A DNA stretch of 14,380 bases from Deltaproteobacteria bacterium (GTDB lineage Bacteria > Desulfobacterota > GWC2-55-46 > JADFVP01). Where the stretch lies: NCBI GenBank assembly GCA_024275855.1, contig JAJRYL010000146.1, positions 1 to 14,380 on the forward strand, written 5' to 3'. This document shows, in pieces, positions 13,902 through 14,380 of the stretch (position 1 is the stretch's first letter; the number at the start of each line of letters is the position of its first letter). Position numbers and translations under genes: made by a program. The notes below the pieces were generated by a model. That model was given only the letters and a program-made list of their open reading frames with translations. It searched no databases and was not told where the DNA came from.

Positions 13902-14380
13902 ATGGCAGTCGCAAAGCAGAAACTGAGCGTGCCTTTCGATTACGACAAGTACCTGCGTAAAGACAAACTACCGCATATCTGGTGTCCGGGATGCGGTCAC
14001 GGCATAGTCTTAAAGTCGCTACTCAGGGCAATAGACGCCAACGAACTCGACAAAAACGACCTCTGCATGGTCTCAGGCATCGGTTGCTCTTCTCGTACGC
14101 CGGGTTATGTTGACTTCAATACCCTGCATACGATACACGGTCGCGCTTTCGCCTTTGCGACCGGACTTAAACTTGCCAAGCCCTCCCTTAAGATGATCGT
14201 AACAACAGGCGACGGAGACGCGATGGCGATAGGCGGCAACCACTTTATCCATACCTGCCGCCGCAACATCGATATGCTTATAATCGTTTACTCTAACGCT
14301 ATCTACGGCATGACCGGCGGACAGTTCTCGCCGACAACGCCAATAGGCTCAATAGCCACAACAAGCCGCTACGGCAACGT
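13902..14380 (+). CDS. korB: 2-oxoglutarate:ferredoxin oxidoreductase beta subunit (5' part)
   Basis: The gene runs off the right edge; 159 codons are visible. KorB binds thiamine diphosphate and a [4Fe-4S] cluster. The start reads MAVAKQKLSVPFDYDKYL, then HIWCPGCGHG with C28 and C31, GIGCSSR with C62, the TPP motif beginning GDGD at 103-106 and continuing AMAIGGNHFIHTCRRNIDM, and IYGMTGGQFSPTTP, which is highly characteristic of 2-oxoacid:ferredoxin oxidoreductase beta subunits. AAGGAG at 13890-13895 lies 6 bases before the ATG. The gene is 39 bases after korA, the tightest spacing in the window, consistent with translation in a fixed ratio. The remaining ~120 or more codons, and probably korC, lie outside. 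Confidence 0.96.
   Translation, partial: MAVAKQKLSVPFDYDKYLRKDKLPHIWCPGCGHGIVLKSLLRAIDANELDKNDLCMVSGIGCSSRTPGYVDFNTLHTIHGRAFAFATGLKLAKPSLKMIVTTGDGDAMAIGGNHFIHTCRRNIDMLIIVYSNAIYGMTGGQFSPTTPIGSIATTSRYGN

Overview
The window is a single-strand (+) block of anaerobic carbon and electron metabolism. From left to right it holds: the last 21 codons of an unidentified gene; an electron-transfer module of hdrA, an MvhD/FlxD-like [2Fe-2S] protein, an FlxC-like Fe-S protein, an FlxB/HydB-like Fe-S protein and an FlxA/HydG-like FAD/NAD oxidoreductase; a soluble, methanogen-type (Tfr-like) fumarate reductase / succinate dehydrogenase pair (Fe-S subunit, then flavoprotein); succinyl-CoA synthetase sucC-sucD; and the 2-oxoglutarate:ferredoxin oxidoreductase genes korD, korA and korB, the last cut by the window end. 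No minus-strand gene, tRNA, rRNA, CRISPR array or transposase was found.

The gene order follows the reductive TCA branch: fumarate to succinate (FrdAB), succinate to succinyl-CoA (SucCD), and succinyl-CoA + CO2 + reduced ferredoxin to 2-oxoglutarate (Kor). The HdrA-Flx block in front is the kind of NADH-linked flavin-bifurcating machinery that can make reduced ferredoxin. My inference is that NADH oxidation by FlxA/FlxB is split in HdrA between ferredoxin (spent by Kor) and fumarate (through FrdB/FrdA). The same genes would also serve an oxidative branch running in reverse. No HdrB- or HdrC-type gene with CCG domains is visible in the window, and that makes the link to fumarate reductase more plausible.

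Transcription appears to be in at least two units. A strong intrinsic terminator (9463-9509) closes the Hdr-Flx-Frd block, and a promoter with a perfect -35 box (9562-9590) opens sucCD. A weaker terminator (12162-12206) and an extended -10 promoter (12334-12363) separate sucCD from korDAB.

The spacers are long for a co-directional functional cluster (83 to 581 bases up to sucC). Several hold local tandem repeats with a period of about 47-51 bases. One holds exact copies of the 3' end of the gene before it. A dispersed palindromic element of the TTGCGAG/CTCGCAA type lies before hdrA.

The organism looks like an anaerobic or microaerophilic bacterium of moderate GC (judged by eye, mid-50s in genes), with heavy use of ATA for isoleucine. 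The gene set and the palindromic repeat would fit Desulfobacterota, Nitrospirota or related uncultured lineages. The window alone does not settle this.
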